From: Ensifer canadensis
GTDB taxonomy: Bacteria > Pseudomonadota > Alphaproteobacteria > Rhizobiales > Rhizobiaceae
Direction: 5' to 3'
Assembly: GCF_017488845.2 (NCBI RefSeq)
Contig: NZ_CP083370.1
Span: 744,001 to 808,000, forward strand
Length of the DNA: 64,000 nucleotides
Below, piece after piece: positions 1 to 9,599 of this stretch. A program made the translations under genes and the position numbers. The notes under the pieces are model-generated. The model was not told the origin of the DNA. It saw only the letters and a program-made list of their open reading frames with translations, and did not search any database. Position 1 is the first letter of the stretch. Each line of letters opens with the position of its first letter.

Positions 1-84
1 CGGGCGCGCGACGCAACGGCGATCATCGCGCCGACCTGGCAACCGGTATCGATCCGGCCGTTCAATTCAAGGTTTCGAGCGCGT

Positions 85-2289
85 TCAATTGCTGGCGGCA
101 TTCGGGAGAGCCTGTTGGGAGGACCCGCCGTCGGCGGCGCCGAGTACGGCGACTTTGCCGCCGCTCCTTTCCGGCGCCTTCAAGGCGGGGGCCTTTTCGA
201 AGGTATCGCCCACCGAACGCAGGAGCCGTGTCACGTCTGCCGATAGCGACCGCGGCCGCACCAGCGGCGGCAGGGCATTTTCATCCGGCTTGGCATTGGC
301 GACCTCCGGTTGCTTGCTCGGTGCAGGCGCCGGGGACGTTATCCCCGGTATCTGGCGGTGCTCGATGCCCTGTTCGGCATAATCCATCAGCCGCTTGAAG
401 GTCATTGCCGGCAGCGAACCGCCGGTCATGTTGTTGGTCGAAGTATAGTCGTCGTTTCCGAACCAGACCGCCGTCGTGTAGTCACCGGTAAAACCGACGA
501 ACCAGGCGTCGCGATAGGCCTGGGTGGTGCCGGTCTTGCCGCCGGTAACGATGCCGTTGTCGAGGGCCGCCTTGCGTGCCGTGCCGATCACCGGGATCTG
601 CGTCAGCATCGAATTCATCGATGCGTTGGCCTGCTCGGAAAGGATGCGTCTGGCCGGCGGTTCGTCGCGGGAAAAGTCGTAGAGGATGTCGCCGTCATAA
701 TTCAGGATCTGGCTGATGCCGTGGCGGCGTGATTGTAGGCCGCCGGCTGGGAACACGGCATAGGCCGTCGCCTGGTCGAGTACCGTCACTTCGGAGGTGC
801 CGAGCGGCATCGTCTTGTCGGTGCGCAGTGGCGTTTCGATGCCCATGTTCTTGGCGGTCTGCGCGATCAGCTCCGTGCCGAGCTTGTCCTTGGCGAGGCG
901 CACCGGGATCGAGTTGATCGACCTAGCGATCGCCGTCAGGATGGTGATGCGGCCGGCATAGCTGCGGCCGTAATTCTGCGGTGACCATCCGCGCCAGGTG
1001 ATCGGTGCGTCGACGACGATGGTCTCCGGCGTCATGCCTTTTTCCATGGCCGCCGCGTAGGTGTAGACCTTGAAGGAAGACCCCGGTTGGCGCAGCGCCC
1101 GCGTGGCGCGGTTGAACTGGCTCTCGCCATAGTCGCGGCCGCCGACCATCGCCCTGACAGGACCTCCGTTTTCGACCATCACCAGTGCGCCCTGCTTCAC
1201 ATGGAAGCTCTCGCCATATTGCCGAAGGCTGGACTCGACCGAATCCTCGGCCGCATTCTGCAGCCCCATGTCGATGGTGGTGCGCACGATGAGTGAATGC
1301 TGGGCAAATGGCCGGGCGATGCGCTGCACTTCGTCAAACGCCCAGTCGAGGAAGAAGTCGGGCGCCTTCACCTGGGCGCGATCGATGACGGTTGCCGGGT
1401 TGAGACGTGCCGCAATCACTTGGCCCTCAGTCATCAGCCCGCCCTGGACGAGGTTTGTCAAAACCTCGTTGGCGCGGCCGCGGGCGGCCGGCAGGTTGAC
1501 GTGCGGGGCGTAGCGCGCCGGTGCCTTGAAGAGGCCGGCGAGCATGGCGGATTCCGCCAGGTTGACGTCGGTGATCGCCTTGCCGAAATAAAACTGCGCC
1601 GCTGCCGCAGCACCAAACGTCCCGCCGCCCATATAGGCGCGGTCGAGGTAGAGCCGCAGGATCTCTTTCTTCGAAAGGTTGGATTCGAGCCAGATGGCCA
1701 GAAACGCTTCCTTGATCTTGCGCTCGATCGTGCGCTCGTTCGACAGGAACAGGTTCTTGGCGAGCTGCTGCGTCAGCGTCGAGCCGCCCTGGACGACACC
1801 GCCGGCGCGTGCATTCTCGGTCATGGCGCGGGCGAGCCCGAGAAAATCGATGCCGTAGTGGTCGAAGAAGCGCCGGTCTTCCGTTGCGAGCACAGCCTTG
1901 ATCAGATGATCCGGCAATTCGTCGATCGGCACGGAATCTTCGTGAATGATGCCGCGATGGCCGATTTCGTTGCCGTAGCGGTCAAGGAAGGTGACGGCGA
2001 AATCGCTTTGCGCCCGCCAGTTGCCCTTGGTCTCCTCGAAGGCCGGAAGAGCGAGAGCCAGCATCAGCACCGAGCCGGCCGTTCCCCAGGTCATACCTTC
2101 ACCGAGGACCTCGAAGACCGCCTTCTTCCAGCCCGTGACGCGGAAGCGGCGGAAGAAAATAGTGGTATCTTCCCACCATTGTGAGAGTTTGAACCCGGCA
2201 TTCCAGACCGTCGAATCGATCCAGGAATCGATTCTCAGAAAGATGTGCCGCTTTTTCGGCCGGTTATCGTCTTTCCTCGGTTCCCGCAC
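85..2289 (-). CDS. Class A penicillin-binding protein (PBP1A-like)
   Basis: Bifunctional peptidoglycan glycosyltransferase/transpeptidase, 734 residues, anchored in the inner membrane by one hydrophobic segment near residues 66-84. The GT51 domain shows the catalytic-Glu motif EDRRFFDHYGID (Glu137) and TLTQQLAKN from residue 171. The transpeptidase domain shows SSFK (Ser404, Lys407), SIN (457-459) and KTGTT from Lys585. The C-terminal tail from about residue 655 is rich in Pro/Ala and low in complexity. The only upstream start in frame before the membrane segment is GTG, so the start is taken there, although the ribosome binding site is weak. The basic N-terminal region is cytoplasmic. Family assignment is secure; which paralogue it is (mrcA or another class A PBP) is not. 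Confidence 0.93.
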   Translation of the reverse strand: MREPRKDDNRPKKRHIFLRIDSWIDSTVWNAGFKLSQWWEDTTIFFRRFRVTGWKKAVFEVLGEGMTWGTAGSVLMLALALPAFEETKGNWRAQSDFAVTFLDRYGNEIGHRGIIHEDSVPIDELPDHLIKAVLATEDRRFFDHYGIDFLGLARAMTENARAGGVVQGGSTLTQQLAKNLFLSNERTIERKIKEAFLAIWLESNLSKKEILRLYLDRAYMGGGTFGAAAAAQFYFGKAITDVNLAESAMLAGLFKAPARYAPHVNLPAARGRANEVLTNLVQGGLMTEGQVIAARLNPATVIDRAQVKAPDFFLDWAFDEVQRIARPFAQHSLIVRTTIDMGLQNAAEDSVESSLRQYGESFHVKQGALVMVENGGPVRAMVGGRDYGESQFNRATRALRQPGSSFKVYTYAAAMEKGMTPETIVVDAPITWRGWSPQNYGRSYAGRITILTAIARSINSIPVRLAKDKLGTELIAQTAKNMGIETPLRTDKTMPLGTSEVTVLDQATAYAVFPAGGLQSRRHGISQILNYDGDILYDFSRDEPPARRILSEQANASMNSMLTQIPVIGTARKAALDNGIVTGGKTGTTQAYRDAWFVGFTGDYTTAVWFGNDDYTSTNNMTGGSLPAMTFKRLMDYAEQGIEHRQIPGITSPAPAPSKQPEVANAKPDENALPPLVRPRSLSADVTRLLRSVGDTFEKAPALKAPERSGGKVAVLGAADGGSSQQALPNAASN

Positions 2290-2421
2290 GGTCTCAACGT
2301 CCTGAAGGCTTTTGGCATCATGCCGGTGCCGCGCGATATTTGCACGGCGTCAAATTCCAATCTACTTGCATATCGCGCCGGTGGCCTTAAAAAACCGGCA
2401 ATTTTCTGCGAAATTTCTCTC

Positions 2422-2525
2422 CTGCATGTTTCCTTTGGTCGTCGCCGATTAAAGGACAAACCTGCAGCAACTCAAATCGCTACTGTGACCTTTGCACGTC
2501 TGATAAGACGTGCCGCGCAGTAGCG
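2422..2525 (-). repeat. RIME1-like intergenic mosaic element, copy 1
   Basis: On the minus strand this stretch matches the other copies at 42920, 50198, 54656 and 56492. It has an outer palindrome around a GACGTGCAAAGGTC-type core and a second arm ending in AAAGGAAACATGCAG. The organisation (about 105 bp, two palindromes) fits the Rhizobium-specific intergenic mosaic element RIME1. It lies between the PBP start and the YcgN-like gene, and this copy is more diverged than those at 50-56 kb. Confidence 0.75.
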
Positions 2526-2547
2526 CGACCGATTTGACGAAAGTGTG

Positions 2548-3021
2548 ATGGCGATGGGCGAAATGCCTTTCTGGAAGGCGAAGAGCCTTGACGAGATGAA
2601 TGACGCGGAGTGGGAAAGCCTCTGCGACGGCTGCGGGCTCTGTTGCCTCAACAAGCTCGAGGATTGGGAAACGGCAGAGATCGCCTGGACCTCGATCCGC
2701 TGCACGCTGCTCGACGGCGAGAGCTGTCGGTGCAAGGACTATCCGAACCGTCAGGCAACGGTGCCGGATTGCATTCAGCTGACGCCGGACGCGGTGCGCG
2801 AGATTACCTGGCTGCCGTCGACCTGCGGCTATCGGCTGGTGGCGGAAGGCCGCGACCTCTATTGGTGGCATCCGCTGCTCTCGGGCGATGCCGAGACGGT
2901 GCACACCGCCGGCATTTCCGTGCGTGGCCGCACCGTTGCGGAAGACGGCATCGACATCGAGGACTACGAGGATTACCTCGTGACCTGGCCGCTGGAAGTC
3001 GGCGAGAAAAGTTTGGGTTAA
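2548..3021 (+). CDS. YcgN/UPF0260 family cysteine-cluster protein
   Basis: A 157-residue cytosolic protein recognisable from the N-terminal pattern [11 protein letters not shown] followed by the cysteine cluster CDGCGLCC (CxxCxxCC), with further Cys at CRCKDYP, PDC and STCGYRL. The spacing matches the YcgN-type UPF0260 family. The cysteine set suggests metal or Fe-S binding; the biochemical function is unknown. The start is uncertain among GTG 2545, ATG 2548 and ATG 2554, all in frame. A RIME1-like element ends about 20 bp upstream, so the promoter probably lies in or beyond the repeat. Confidence 0.88.
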   Translation: MAMGEMPFWKAKSLDEMNDAEWESLCDGCGLCCLNKLEDWETAEIAWTSIRCTLLDGESCRCKDYPNRQATVPDCIQLTPDAVREITWLPSTCGYRLVAEGRDLYWWHPLLSGDAETVHTAGISVRGRTVAEDGIDIEDYEDYLVTWPLEVGEKSLG

Positions 3022-3129
3022 CAGCCTGTTAGCTGCCCTTGCGGAATCGGTTTTGGAACGGGGCGCCATTGCAGGCACTGCGGAGAGCAGCTAGAGATCG
3101 GTGGTATTCCATCGTTCTCAGGCATTCCG

Positions 3130-3639
3130 ATGATCAGCACCGACCGCCTCATTCTCCGCAGACCGCAGCTGGAGGATTTCGAGCCCTATCAGCAGATGTG
3201 GTCGGATCCAGAGATCCTTCGTCATATCGCACCGGCCCCCTTTTCCGGCGAACAGATGTGGACGCGGTTTTTGCGTCAGGAGGGCGGCTGGCAGTTCTTT
3301 GGCTTCGGTTATTTCGTGATCGTAGAGAGAAGCTCCGGGCGCTTCGTCGGGCAGGTCGGCTTTCAGGAACTGCGCCGCGAGATTTCTCCCGCCCTGACCG
3401 GGACGATGGAGACCGGCTGGACGATCGCGCCTGAGGCGCAGGGACGCGGTTATGCCAGCGAAGCTGCGCATGCGGCTTTCGGCTGGGCGCGGGAACATCA
3501 CGCCGGACGCCGCGTAACCGCTATCGTCAGCCCGGCCAATGCGGCATCGATCAGAATCGTGGAGAAACTCGGCATGCGGCCGTTCGCGCAGACGGAGTAT
3601 CACGACAAGCCGGTCACGCTTTTCGACTATGTTCTCTGA
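3130..3639 (+). CDS. GNAT family N-acetyltransferase (RimJ/RimL-like)
   Basis: A 169-residue single-domain acetyltransferase of the Acetyltransf_3 type. It begins with the typical TDRLILRRPQLEDF strand, and the acetyl-CoA pyrophosphate-binding motif appears as EAQGRGYASEA (RGxGxA-like), followed by SPANAASIRIVEKLGM, the conserved Asn/Ser-containing helix of RimJ/RimL relatives. It probably transfers acetyl to an amine on a small molecule or a protein N-terminus; the substrate cannot be predicted. It lies about 110 bp after the YcgN-like gene in the same direction. Confidence 0.9.
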   Translation: MISTDRLILRRPQLEDFEPYQQMWSDPEILRHIAPAPFSGEQMWTRFLRQEGGWQFFGFGYFVIVERSSGRFVGQVGFQELRREISPALTGTMETGWTIAPEAQGRGYASEAAHAAFGWAREHHAGRRVTAIVSPANAASIRIVEKLGMRPFAQTEYHDKPVTLFDYVL

Positions 3640-3702
3640 GACGATTGCCTGCGGATAGAAGGTCGTCTGCAGACGGCTTTCGAAACGTCGATGCCGGCCG
3701 CG

Positions 3703-4038
3703 TCAATGACGGCCGTTCTTCTTCACCAGGCTTTTGGGGGCAACATTGCGCCACGCGGTTTCCATCGACTGGCGAACGAGATCCTCGTCGGCCTCGACAA
3801 AGTAGAGCGAGGTCCAGCCCTTGTTGCCCCAGCCACCGGGGACCGCAGCGCAGACGCCGGGTTCCATTTCCAGCAGCATGCGCTGCTGATCCGGTGTGAA
3901 CTTGAAAACCGCCCGCCCTGCCTCGGGCAGAGACATGAAGATGCGCTTGCCCACACGGAAGTCCCGCGTGCCGAAATGGGCATTTTCTTCCGTTCCCGGC
4001 AGGCTCAGCGCCAGTTTTTCAATCTCGTCGGTCAGCAT
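3703..4038 (-). CDS. MmcQ/YjbR family protein
   Basis: A 111-residue protein of the MmcQ/YjbR fold. It begins MLTDEIEKLALSLPGTEE and carries the typical blocks HFGTRDFRVGKRIF, VFKFTPDQQRMLLEMEP and WTSLYF. Members are small DNA-binding-like domains of unknown physiological role. The frame stays open for about 65 residues upstream, but that extension is compositionally odd and the family begins at this Met, so the shorter start is used. Confidence 0.85.
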   Translation of the reverse strand: MLTDEIEKLALSLPGTEENAHFGTRDFRVGKRIFMSLPEAGRAVFKFTPDQQRMLLEMEPGVCAAVPGGWGNKGWTSLYFVEADEDLVRQSMETAWRNVAPKSLVKKNGRH

Positions 4039-4273
4039 GGAAAAAGAGTAACACGGTTTTTCCGATTGGCCAAAAGGCAGGAAATCGCCACACGGCTGGC
4101 CATACGCGCGGCTCGATACGCCACCGCGGGAGGCGGGATTCACAGCGTTGTCAGCTTCTTTTGGGGCTGCGCGGGCGGGGGGAATACCAGCTGGATGCGA
4201 CCGATCACCCCCGAGAACGAGAAGGCTCTTCAAGACACAAGGCGCTTTTAGAGCTGCATTAAGCCAAAAAGCG

Positions 4274-4307
4274 AAAGCCGCTCGCGGCGTTGACCGCGGG
4301 CGGCTTT
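4274..4307 (-). terminator. Long hairpin, likely terminator of the small gene at 4363
   Basis: Arms AAAGCCGCTCGCGG and CCGCGGGCGGCTTT form a stem with one mismatch around a 6-nt loop. Read on the minus strand it ends in CTTTCGCTTTTT, a T-rich tail, about 55 nt after the stop of the small minus-strand gene. Confidence 0.6.
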
Positions 4308-4362
4308 AAGGTCGATGGGCATAGTCGTGTCGACAAGCCTATTCTCGCGCGCTAGCGCAGGC

Positions 4363-4560
4363 TTATTCAGCCGGCTGAACGGGCTTCGGTGTTGTCTGGG
4401 TGGCTGAGCGCATTTCGCGCCATTCGCTTTCGAAACGGTCCAGCAGCGACTGCGGTACCTTGGACTGCTGAGATGCCGGCTGGTTGTTTACGAGCGTCTG
4501 CATCCGATCCTCCCGGGCCTGTTGCAAATTCATGACTAGTTGACGGGCGGACAATTTCAC
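4363..4560 (-). CDS. Small hypothetical protein, 65 aa or 56 aa
   Basis: A short, Gln-rich, probably soluble protein (MNLQQAREDRMQTLV then SLLDRFESEWREMR). The start is either GTG at 4560 or ATG at 4533; neither has a strong ribosome binding site. Support for a real gene comes from the strong hairpin shortly downstream on the same strand and from amphipathic, protein-like composition. I do not recognise a family. There are no membrane segments or Cys residues. Confidence 0.5.
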   Translation of the reverse strand: MKLSARQLVMNLQQAREDRMQTLVNNQPASQQSKVPQSLLDRFESEWREMRSATQTTPKPVQPAE

Positions 4561-5399
4561 ATCGTAAACGCTTTGTAAATCAGTGGCTTAAATCATTTAA
4601 ACGATTGAAAAATCTTTAAATCGATTAATTTTTCAATGATCCACAGTTGCATTCAGCCGACCGGGGACAGCGGGCCAATTTGGCGCTCGGTGAGTCGGGA
4701 GGGCGGTCTTTTGAGCAAGCGGCTTTGGCGATCAGGCGCTGTAGTGGGTTGATAGCGCGCGTGCGCGACGTCACCGCAAAGCGAGCAAGTTCAGTTGCGA
4801 ACGGCGTTTCGATAATCGCGATCTGGCTGTGAGATGAGAGTATTTGACCCCATGAGGCGGCCTGAAGGCCCGACGTGCGCGCGGCAACACCAAACAATGC
4901 AGAGGCTTAGATGAGGGGTCGGACTCTTCGCCGGATCGCGCTCATTCAACCCCGCAAGAGCCGGACTCAACTTTGGAAGATGTGCGGCCAAGAGATTCAA
5001 AGGACTCGGGATTTCGAGCCCACTTCAAGTCTTGCCGTAAGCCGAGCGACGGAGGCTGCGGCCATCTGGTTCTCGACCGAGTACCCAACGATAGCAGGAA
5101 GGGCTTAACAAATGGCTGATCGTCAAGCCGGCGGCTCCGTCGCGGAATGCGCCTCGTTGATTGGCGGCTGGCACGGCGCTGCAGCGGATCGATGTTCGGC
5201 ACGGACCGCTGTCAGGCGGAGGTTTTCTTCCGTCGAGTTTCACCGTCGAAGGAATCGTTGCAATCTGCGGTCGGGTCACTGTGGATACAGCCATTCACAG
5301 GTGGCTGTTCGCCCGGCTGGGCGGCCGACATTCATTTGCCATTCAGCCTCTATCGGTTATTGCTTTTGCCATGATGCTTCCCAAGTCGAAAGTGCGTTC
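4561..5399. other. 839-bp stretch with no convincing gene
   Basis: Open frames here on both strands are short and have shadow-like composition (Arg/Ser/Ala-rich). The stretch 4575-4640 is AT-rich and could hold a promoter for the small minus-strand gene. I see no tRNA, RIME or clear hairpin. The rightmost part must contain the promoter of feuN. Confidence 0.5.
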
Positions 5400-5654
5400 A
5401 TGTCTTCACCAGTGATCATAGCCGCGCTTGCCGCAGGCCTTGCGGGCTTTGCTCCGCCTGAGGTCAACGTGCCCACGGACTTTGTCGTCCGCGTGGCCGG
5501 CGATTGCAGCGCGGCTGCTCAGCAAGTCGTTTCGGAAACCGGCGGCGAACTGCTGTCGGCACAGCCGACGTCCGATGGCCAGTGCGTGATCACGGTGCTT
5601 GTGCCGGGCAATGGCGGGCGACCGAAAAAGGTGACCGTAAGGGTGCCGATGTAA
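5400..5654 (+). CDS. feuN: FeuN, small periplasmic modulator of FeuPQ
   Basis: An 84-residue exported protein. It has an N-terminal hydrophobic signal (SSPVIIAALAAGLAGFAPPE), then a small domain with two Cys (DCSAAAQQ and GQCVITV) and a basic end. Its size, export signal and position 42 bp before a FeuP/FeuQ pair match FeuN of Sinorhizobium meliloti, described as an essential small periplasmic protein that restrains the FeuQ kinase. A much longer open frame runs upstream from 5112, but that part has shadow composition and the signal peptide sets the start. The name rests on context and features, not on an alignment. Confidence 0.8.
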   Translation: MSSPVIIAALAAGLAGFAPPEVNVPTDFVVRVAGDCSAAAQQVVSETGGELLSAQPTSDGQCVITVLVPGNGGRPKKVTVRVPM

Positions 5655-5696
5655 TTCGCCCGTGACGACGGTGCGAAAGAGGAAAAGTGGGTACGA

Positions 5697-6368
5697 ATGC
5701 GCATTCTGATAGTCGAGGACGACGTCAACCTGAACCGGCAGCTCGCCGAAGTGCTGAAGGAGGCCGGCTACGTCGTCGATCAGGCCTATGACGGCGAAGA
5801 GGGTCACTATCTCGGCGATGCCGAGCCCTATGACGCCGTGATCCTCGATATCGGCCTGCCCGAGATGGACGGCATCACCGTTCTTGAAAAATGGCGCGGC
5901 GGCGGCAAGAGCATGCCGGTGCTGATCCTGACGGCGCGTGATCGCTGGAGCGACAAGGTGGCCGGCATCGATGCCGGTGCCGACGATTATGTCGCCAAGC
6001 CGTTCCATGTCGAGGAGGTGCTTGCCCGCATCCGCGCGCTGATCCGCCGGGCGGCCGGCCACGCAAGCTCGGAAATTGTCTGCGGCCCGGTGCGGCTCGA
6101 CACAAAGGGGTCGAAGGCAACCGTCGACGGAACGGCGCTGAAGCTGACGTCGCACGAGTTCCGGCTGCTCTCCTACCTCATGCACCACATGGGCCAGGTC
6201 GTATCCCGGACGGAACTGGTCGAACACATGTACGATCAGGACTTCGACCGCGATTCCAACACGATCGAAGTTTTTGTCGGCCGTCTTCGCAAGAAGATCG
6301 GCAACGACCTGATCGAGACGGTGCGCGGCCTCGGATACCGCATGCAAGCGCCCGGCAATGGCAATTAG
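5697..6368 (+). CDS. feuP: Response regulator FeuP (OmpR family)
   Basis: A 223-residue OmpR/PhoB-class regulator. The receiver domain has the acidic pocket D8/D9, phospho-acceptor D51 (VILDIGLPEMDG), T79 and K101 (AKPF). The C-terminal winged helix includes LTSHEFRLLSYL and ends RGLGYRM. Established knowledge: FeuPQ in S. meliloti activates genes including ndvA, needed for cyclic glucan export and symbiosis. The coding region overlaps the start of feuQ by 11 bp, so the two are translated together. No palindromic operator is evident in the 42-bp gap before it. Confidence 0.9.
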   Translation: MRILIVEDDVNLNRQLAEVLKEAGYVVDQAYDGEEGHYLGDAEPYDAVILDIGLPEMDGITVLEKWRGGGKSMPVLILTARDRWSDKVAGIDAGADDYVAKPFHVEEVLARIRALIRRAAGHASSEIVCGPVRLDTKGSKATVDGTALKLTSHEFRLLSYLMHHMGQVVSRTELVEHMYDQDFDRDSNTIEVFVGRLRKKIGNDLIETVRGLGYRMQAPGNGN

Positions 6369-7743
6369 ATCCCTTACGGCCCGCGTATTGGCGGTTTCGA
6401 CCGTCTGGGCCGTCGTTGCCCTGGTGGTGATCGGGGTTGTCATCTCAGCCCTCTACCGGCAAGGATCGGAACGCGGCTTCAAGGACCTGCTGCGTGCCCA
6501 GCTTTTCAACGTCGTCAACTCGATTTCGGTCAATGAGAAGACGGTGCTTGCCGGCAGTCCCCAGCTCGGCGACCTGCGCTTCTCCCAGCCGCAGACCGGC
6601 TGGTACTGGATCGTCGATCCGATCGGCGAGTTCGACACGCCGCCGCTGATTTCTACCTCGCTCGGCAACGCGAAGCTGCCGATCGCGAGCGTCGACGAAG
6701 TCCCCTTCGATACCGGTTACGTCCGTTTCTACACCACCAAGGACCCGTTCGGAAACGAGGTCGAAGTGGCCGAGACCGAAGTCGTTCTCGACATTCAGGG
6801 CCACACCGCCCGTTTCCGCGTTGCCGGCAATCGTGACGTTCTAGAGGCGGACATCAACCGCTTTACCCGCAATCTGACCATCGCGCTCTCGATCTTCGGC
6901 CTCGGCGGGCTCGGCATGAACGCGCTGACCATTCTCTTCGGTCTCAGACCGCTCGACCAGGTCCGCCGCTCGCTGGAGAAGATCCGGGCCGGCGAAAGCG
7001 AAAGGCTCGATGGTGCCTTTCCGCGCGAGATCCAGCCACTTGCAAACGAAGTGAATGCGCTGATTGACAGCAACCGCCGCATCGTCGAGCGGGCGCGCAT
7101 GCAGGTCGGCAACCTCGCGCACTCGTTGAAGACGCCGATCGCGGTCCTCCTCAACGAGGCCCGCGTGCTTGAGGCGTCGCATGGCGAACTCGTCAGAAAC
7201 CAGGTCGATGCGATGCAGATGCAGGTTCAATCCTATCTGAGCCGCGCGCGGATCGCCGCCCAGCGCGAATCCATTCTCGCCCGCACAGAAGCGCAGCCGG
7301 CGCTGGAGCGGCTTGTGCGCGTGATGCGCAAGCTCAATCCGGAAAAAGAGGTTCATCTGTCGATCAACCCGCCGGGCCTGGTGCTAGCGATGGAGCTGCA
7401 GGATGTCGAGGAGACTGTCGGTAACCTGCTCGAAAACGCCGCTCGCCACGCCAAGGGCGAGGTCTGGCTGAATGTTCGTCCGGCTACAAACGAAGAGCAC
7501 GCAAAGGAAACCGGTCGGCAATGGATCGTTCTCGACGTCGACGACGACGGAGCTGGCCTCGACCCGGATCAGATCGCGCTGGCGATGAAGCGCGGCAAGC
7601 GGCTGGATGAGAGCAAGCCGGGAACGGGCCTCGGTCTGTCGATCGTCAGTGAAATCGTACGGGAATATCAGGGCACGCTGACGCTGTCGCGCCGGGAAGA
7701 GGGCGGGCTGCGCGCCGAGCTCGTGCTGCCGGCTGCGGTTTAG
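6358..7743 (+). CDS. feuQ: Sensor histidine kinase FeuQ
   Basis: A 461-residue membrane kinase. TM1 is about residues 9-31, a periplasmic domain of about 140 residues follows (residues 35-170), TM2 is about 172-194, then HAMP-like linker, dimerisation/phosphoacceptor helix with His255 (NLAHSLKTP) and HATPase domain (N box NLLENAARHA, G boxes DVDDDGAGL and GTGLGLSI). The periplasmic domain is the expected contact site for FeuN. NLAHSLKTP makes it a PhoQ/FeuQ-type HisKA. It overlaps feuP. Confidence 0.92.
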   Translation: MAIRSLTARVLAVSTVWAVVALVVIGVVISALYRQGSERGFKDLLRAQLFNVVNSISVNEKTVLAGSPQLGDLRFSQPQTGWYWIVDPIGEFDTPPLISTSLGNAKLPIASVDEVPFDTGYVRFYTTKDPFGNEVEVAETEVVLDIQGHTARFRVAGNRDVLEADINRFTRNLTIALSIFGLGGLGMNALTILFGLRPLDQVRRSLEKIRAGESERLDGAFPREIQPLANEVNALIDSNRRIVERARMQVGNLAHSLKTPIAVLLNEARVLEASHGELVRNQVDAMQMQVQSYLSRARIAAQRESILARTEAQPALERLVRVMRKLNPEKEVHLSINPPGLVLAMELQDVEETVGNLLENAARHAKGEVWLNVRPATNEEHAKETGRQWIVLDVDDDGAGLDPDQIALAMKRGKRLDESKPGTGLGLSIVSEIVREYQGTLTLSRREEGGLRAELVLPAAV

Positions 7744-7915
7744 GTGTCACACTGGCGCGCGAAAGTATCGCGTCGACTGCCCTTCCAGTTGCCTCTGCCA
7801 ACAGGGAATGCCAAAAGAAAATCAAAGGGAAGTCTCCGCTCGGCCCCGCCGGTCGGCGCAGGCGGAGCCCCGCGTTAGAAAGTACATGTCGCGGATCATG
7901 AGGAACCAGGCAGAA

Positions 7916-8359
7916 ATGACACGAACTATTGTCGTCAGCGGCAGGATCGCGTTGATCGCGTCGGCGGTGGCTCTTGCCGGCTGCAGCACCACCTCGGGCG
8001 GACAGACCGCGGCGGCCGGGTTGGGCACGACCGCGACCCGCAGCGTGTCTTCGACGACCTACATCACGGCCCTGCAGGGCGGCGTTATCGGCCGGCTCAG
8101 CAATCTCGATATCGGAACGTCGGACCGCCAGCGTGCGCTCGAGGCCGAGTACCGCGCCCTGGAGGCTGCTCCGGGCGGTCAGCCGGTCAACTGGCAGGGG
8201 CGTAGCGTCACCGGTTCGGTCGTCGCCGCCGCACCTTATCAGGTCGGTTCGCAGAACTGCCGCCAGTACAGCCACACCGTGACCGTCAAGGGACAACCGA
8301 CGACGGCGCGTGGTGCGGCCTGCCGGAATTCCGACGGAAGCTGGACGCCGCTCAGCTGA
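7916..8359 (+). CDS. Outer-membrane lipoprotein, surface-antigen-like
   Basis: A 147-residue protein with a lipoprotein signal: a hydrophobic stretch ending in the lipobox LAGC at about residues 20-23 from this Met. The mature part is rich in Ser/Thr/Gly and ends with a small domain containing two Cys (SQNCRQYSHTVTV and GAACRNSDGSW), as in RT0821/Lpp0805-type surface proteins and related 17 kDa antigens. The longer upstream frame (from 7808) would bury the lipobox, and this ATG has a usable AGGAACCAGG site, so the start is placed here. It lies 172 bp after feuQ and may be monocistronic. Function is unknown. Confidence 0.75.
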   Translation: MTRTIVVSGRIALIASAVALAGCSTTSGGQTAAAGLGTTATRSVSSTTYITALQGGVIGRLSNLDIGTSDRQRALEAEYRALEAAPGGQPVNWQGRSVTGSVVAAAPYQVGSQNCRQYSHTVTVKGQPTTARGAACRNSDGSWTPLS

Positions 8360-8450
8360 CCGGATTTCCGGTTGCGGCGAAACGCCTCAAATCTCTGTCA
8401 TTGCAGGTTTTCGAGTTGGAATGGCATGGGTGCCATAGTATTGAGCATCC

Positions 8451-9599
8451 ATGTTGTTCTGGATCCTCGTCGCCACGTTGACGGCGGCTGTAGCTGTCGT
8501 ACTCATCCTCCCGCTCTTGCGGGCGGCAGCGCCCGCATCGTCTCCCCATAGTCATGATATCGAAGTTTATCGCGATCAGCTCGATGAACTGACGCGTGAC
8601 CAGGAGAGCGGCCTGATCAGCGGCGACGATGCCGAACTCGCCCGCGCCGAGGTCGCCCGCCGGCTGCTTGCGGCTGGCGAGATCGACAATGCCGCCGAGC
8701 CGGCCGCAGCCACGCGCCGCGGCGTCAACATCGTGGCGCAGGCCTTCGTGCTTCTCTGTCTTCCCGCAATTGGGCTCTGTCTCTACATGTTCACTGGCAG
8801 CCCAGGGGTTCCGGCGCAGCCTTTGGCGGCGCGCCTTGCCGATCCCGGTGCCGATATCAACATTCTGATTGCGCGGGCGGAAAATCACCTGGCGCAGAAC
8901 CCGAACGACGGTGCCGGCTGGGACGTGCTGGCGCCAATCTACATGCGCAACGGTCGCGTCGAGGAGGCGGTCGCCGCCTATGACAGCGCCGTGCGCCTGC
9001 TGGGGCCGACGCCGGCGCGGCTGGGTGGCTATGCCGAGGCGGTGATCACGCTGTCCGGCGGACTTGTGACCACCGAAGCGCAGTCGGCTCTCCGCAGATC
9101 CCTCGCCATCGACCCGAACGACCCGCGTTCCGAATTCTATCTTGCCCTTGGCCTGAAGCAGGAAGGCAAGAAGGACGAGGCGCTTGCAGCCTTCAACAGG
9201 CTGATCGCCAGTTCCCCGGCGGATGCGCCCTGGGTGCCGCTCGTCAAGCAGCACGTGGCCGAGCTTTCAGGTGGCGCTGCCGGCAATGTTGCGGGCGCTG
9301 CACCGGGAAATCCGAGCGCGGACGATATCGCCGCCGCACAGGACATGAACGCCGGCGACCGCCAGGAGATGATCCGCGGCATGGTCGAAAGCCTGGCGAG
9401 CCGGCTTAAGGAAGACCCCGCCAACGCCGAAGGCTGGGCGCGGCTGATCCGTTCGCATGTTGTGCTTGATCAAAGAGACCAGGCGGCGGCCGCCCTAAAG
9501 GAAAGCCTGAAAACCTTCCCGGCGGACGGCGAACAGGGAAAACAGCTGCTTGCGCTGGCCCGTGAACTCGGGATCAAGACGGACGGAGAGACGCAATGA
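8451..9599 (+). CDS. ccmI: Cytochrome c maturation protein CcmI (CycH)
   Basis: A 382-residue membrane protein that binds apocytochrome c for delivery to the haem ligation machinery. TM1 is at residues 1-25, a cytoplasmic loop carries [15 protein letters not shown]2 is near residues 94-112, and a periplasmic part carries TPR-like helices ([20 protein letters not shown] and others). It is the first gene of a ccmIEFH (cycHJKL) set; the next gene begins within its stop codon (ATGA overlap). Organisation and length match the rhizobial cycH. Confidence 0.92.
   Translation: MLFWILVATLTAAVAVVLILPLLRAAAPASSPHSHDIEVYRDQLDELTRDQESGLISGDDAELARAEVARRLLAAGEIDNAAEPAAATRRGVNIVAQAFVLLCLPAIGLCLYMFTGSPGVPAQPLAARLADPGADINILIARAENHLAQNPNDGAGWDVLAPIYMRNGRVEEAVAAYDSAVRLLGPTPARLGGYAEAVITLSGGLVTTEAQSALRRSLAIDPNDPRSEFYLALGLKQEGKKDEALAAFNRLIASSPADAPWVPLVKQHVAELSGGAAGNVAGAAPGNPSADDIAAAQDMNAGDRQEMIRGMVESLASRLKEDPANAEGWARLIRSHVVLDQRDQAAAALKESLKTFPADGEQGKQLLALARELGIKTDGETQ

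Noticed and set aside
1..84. Partial gene at the left edge
   Set aside because: 84 bp outside the PBP stop show no recognisable protein on either strand.
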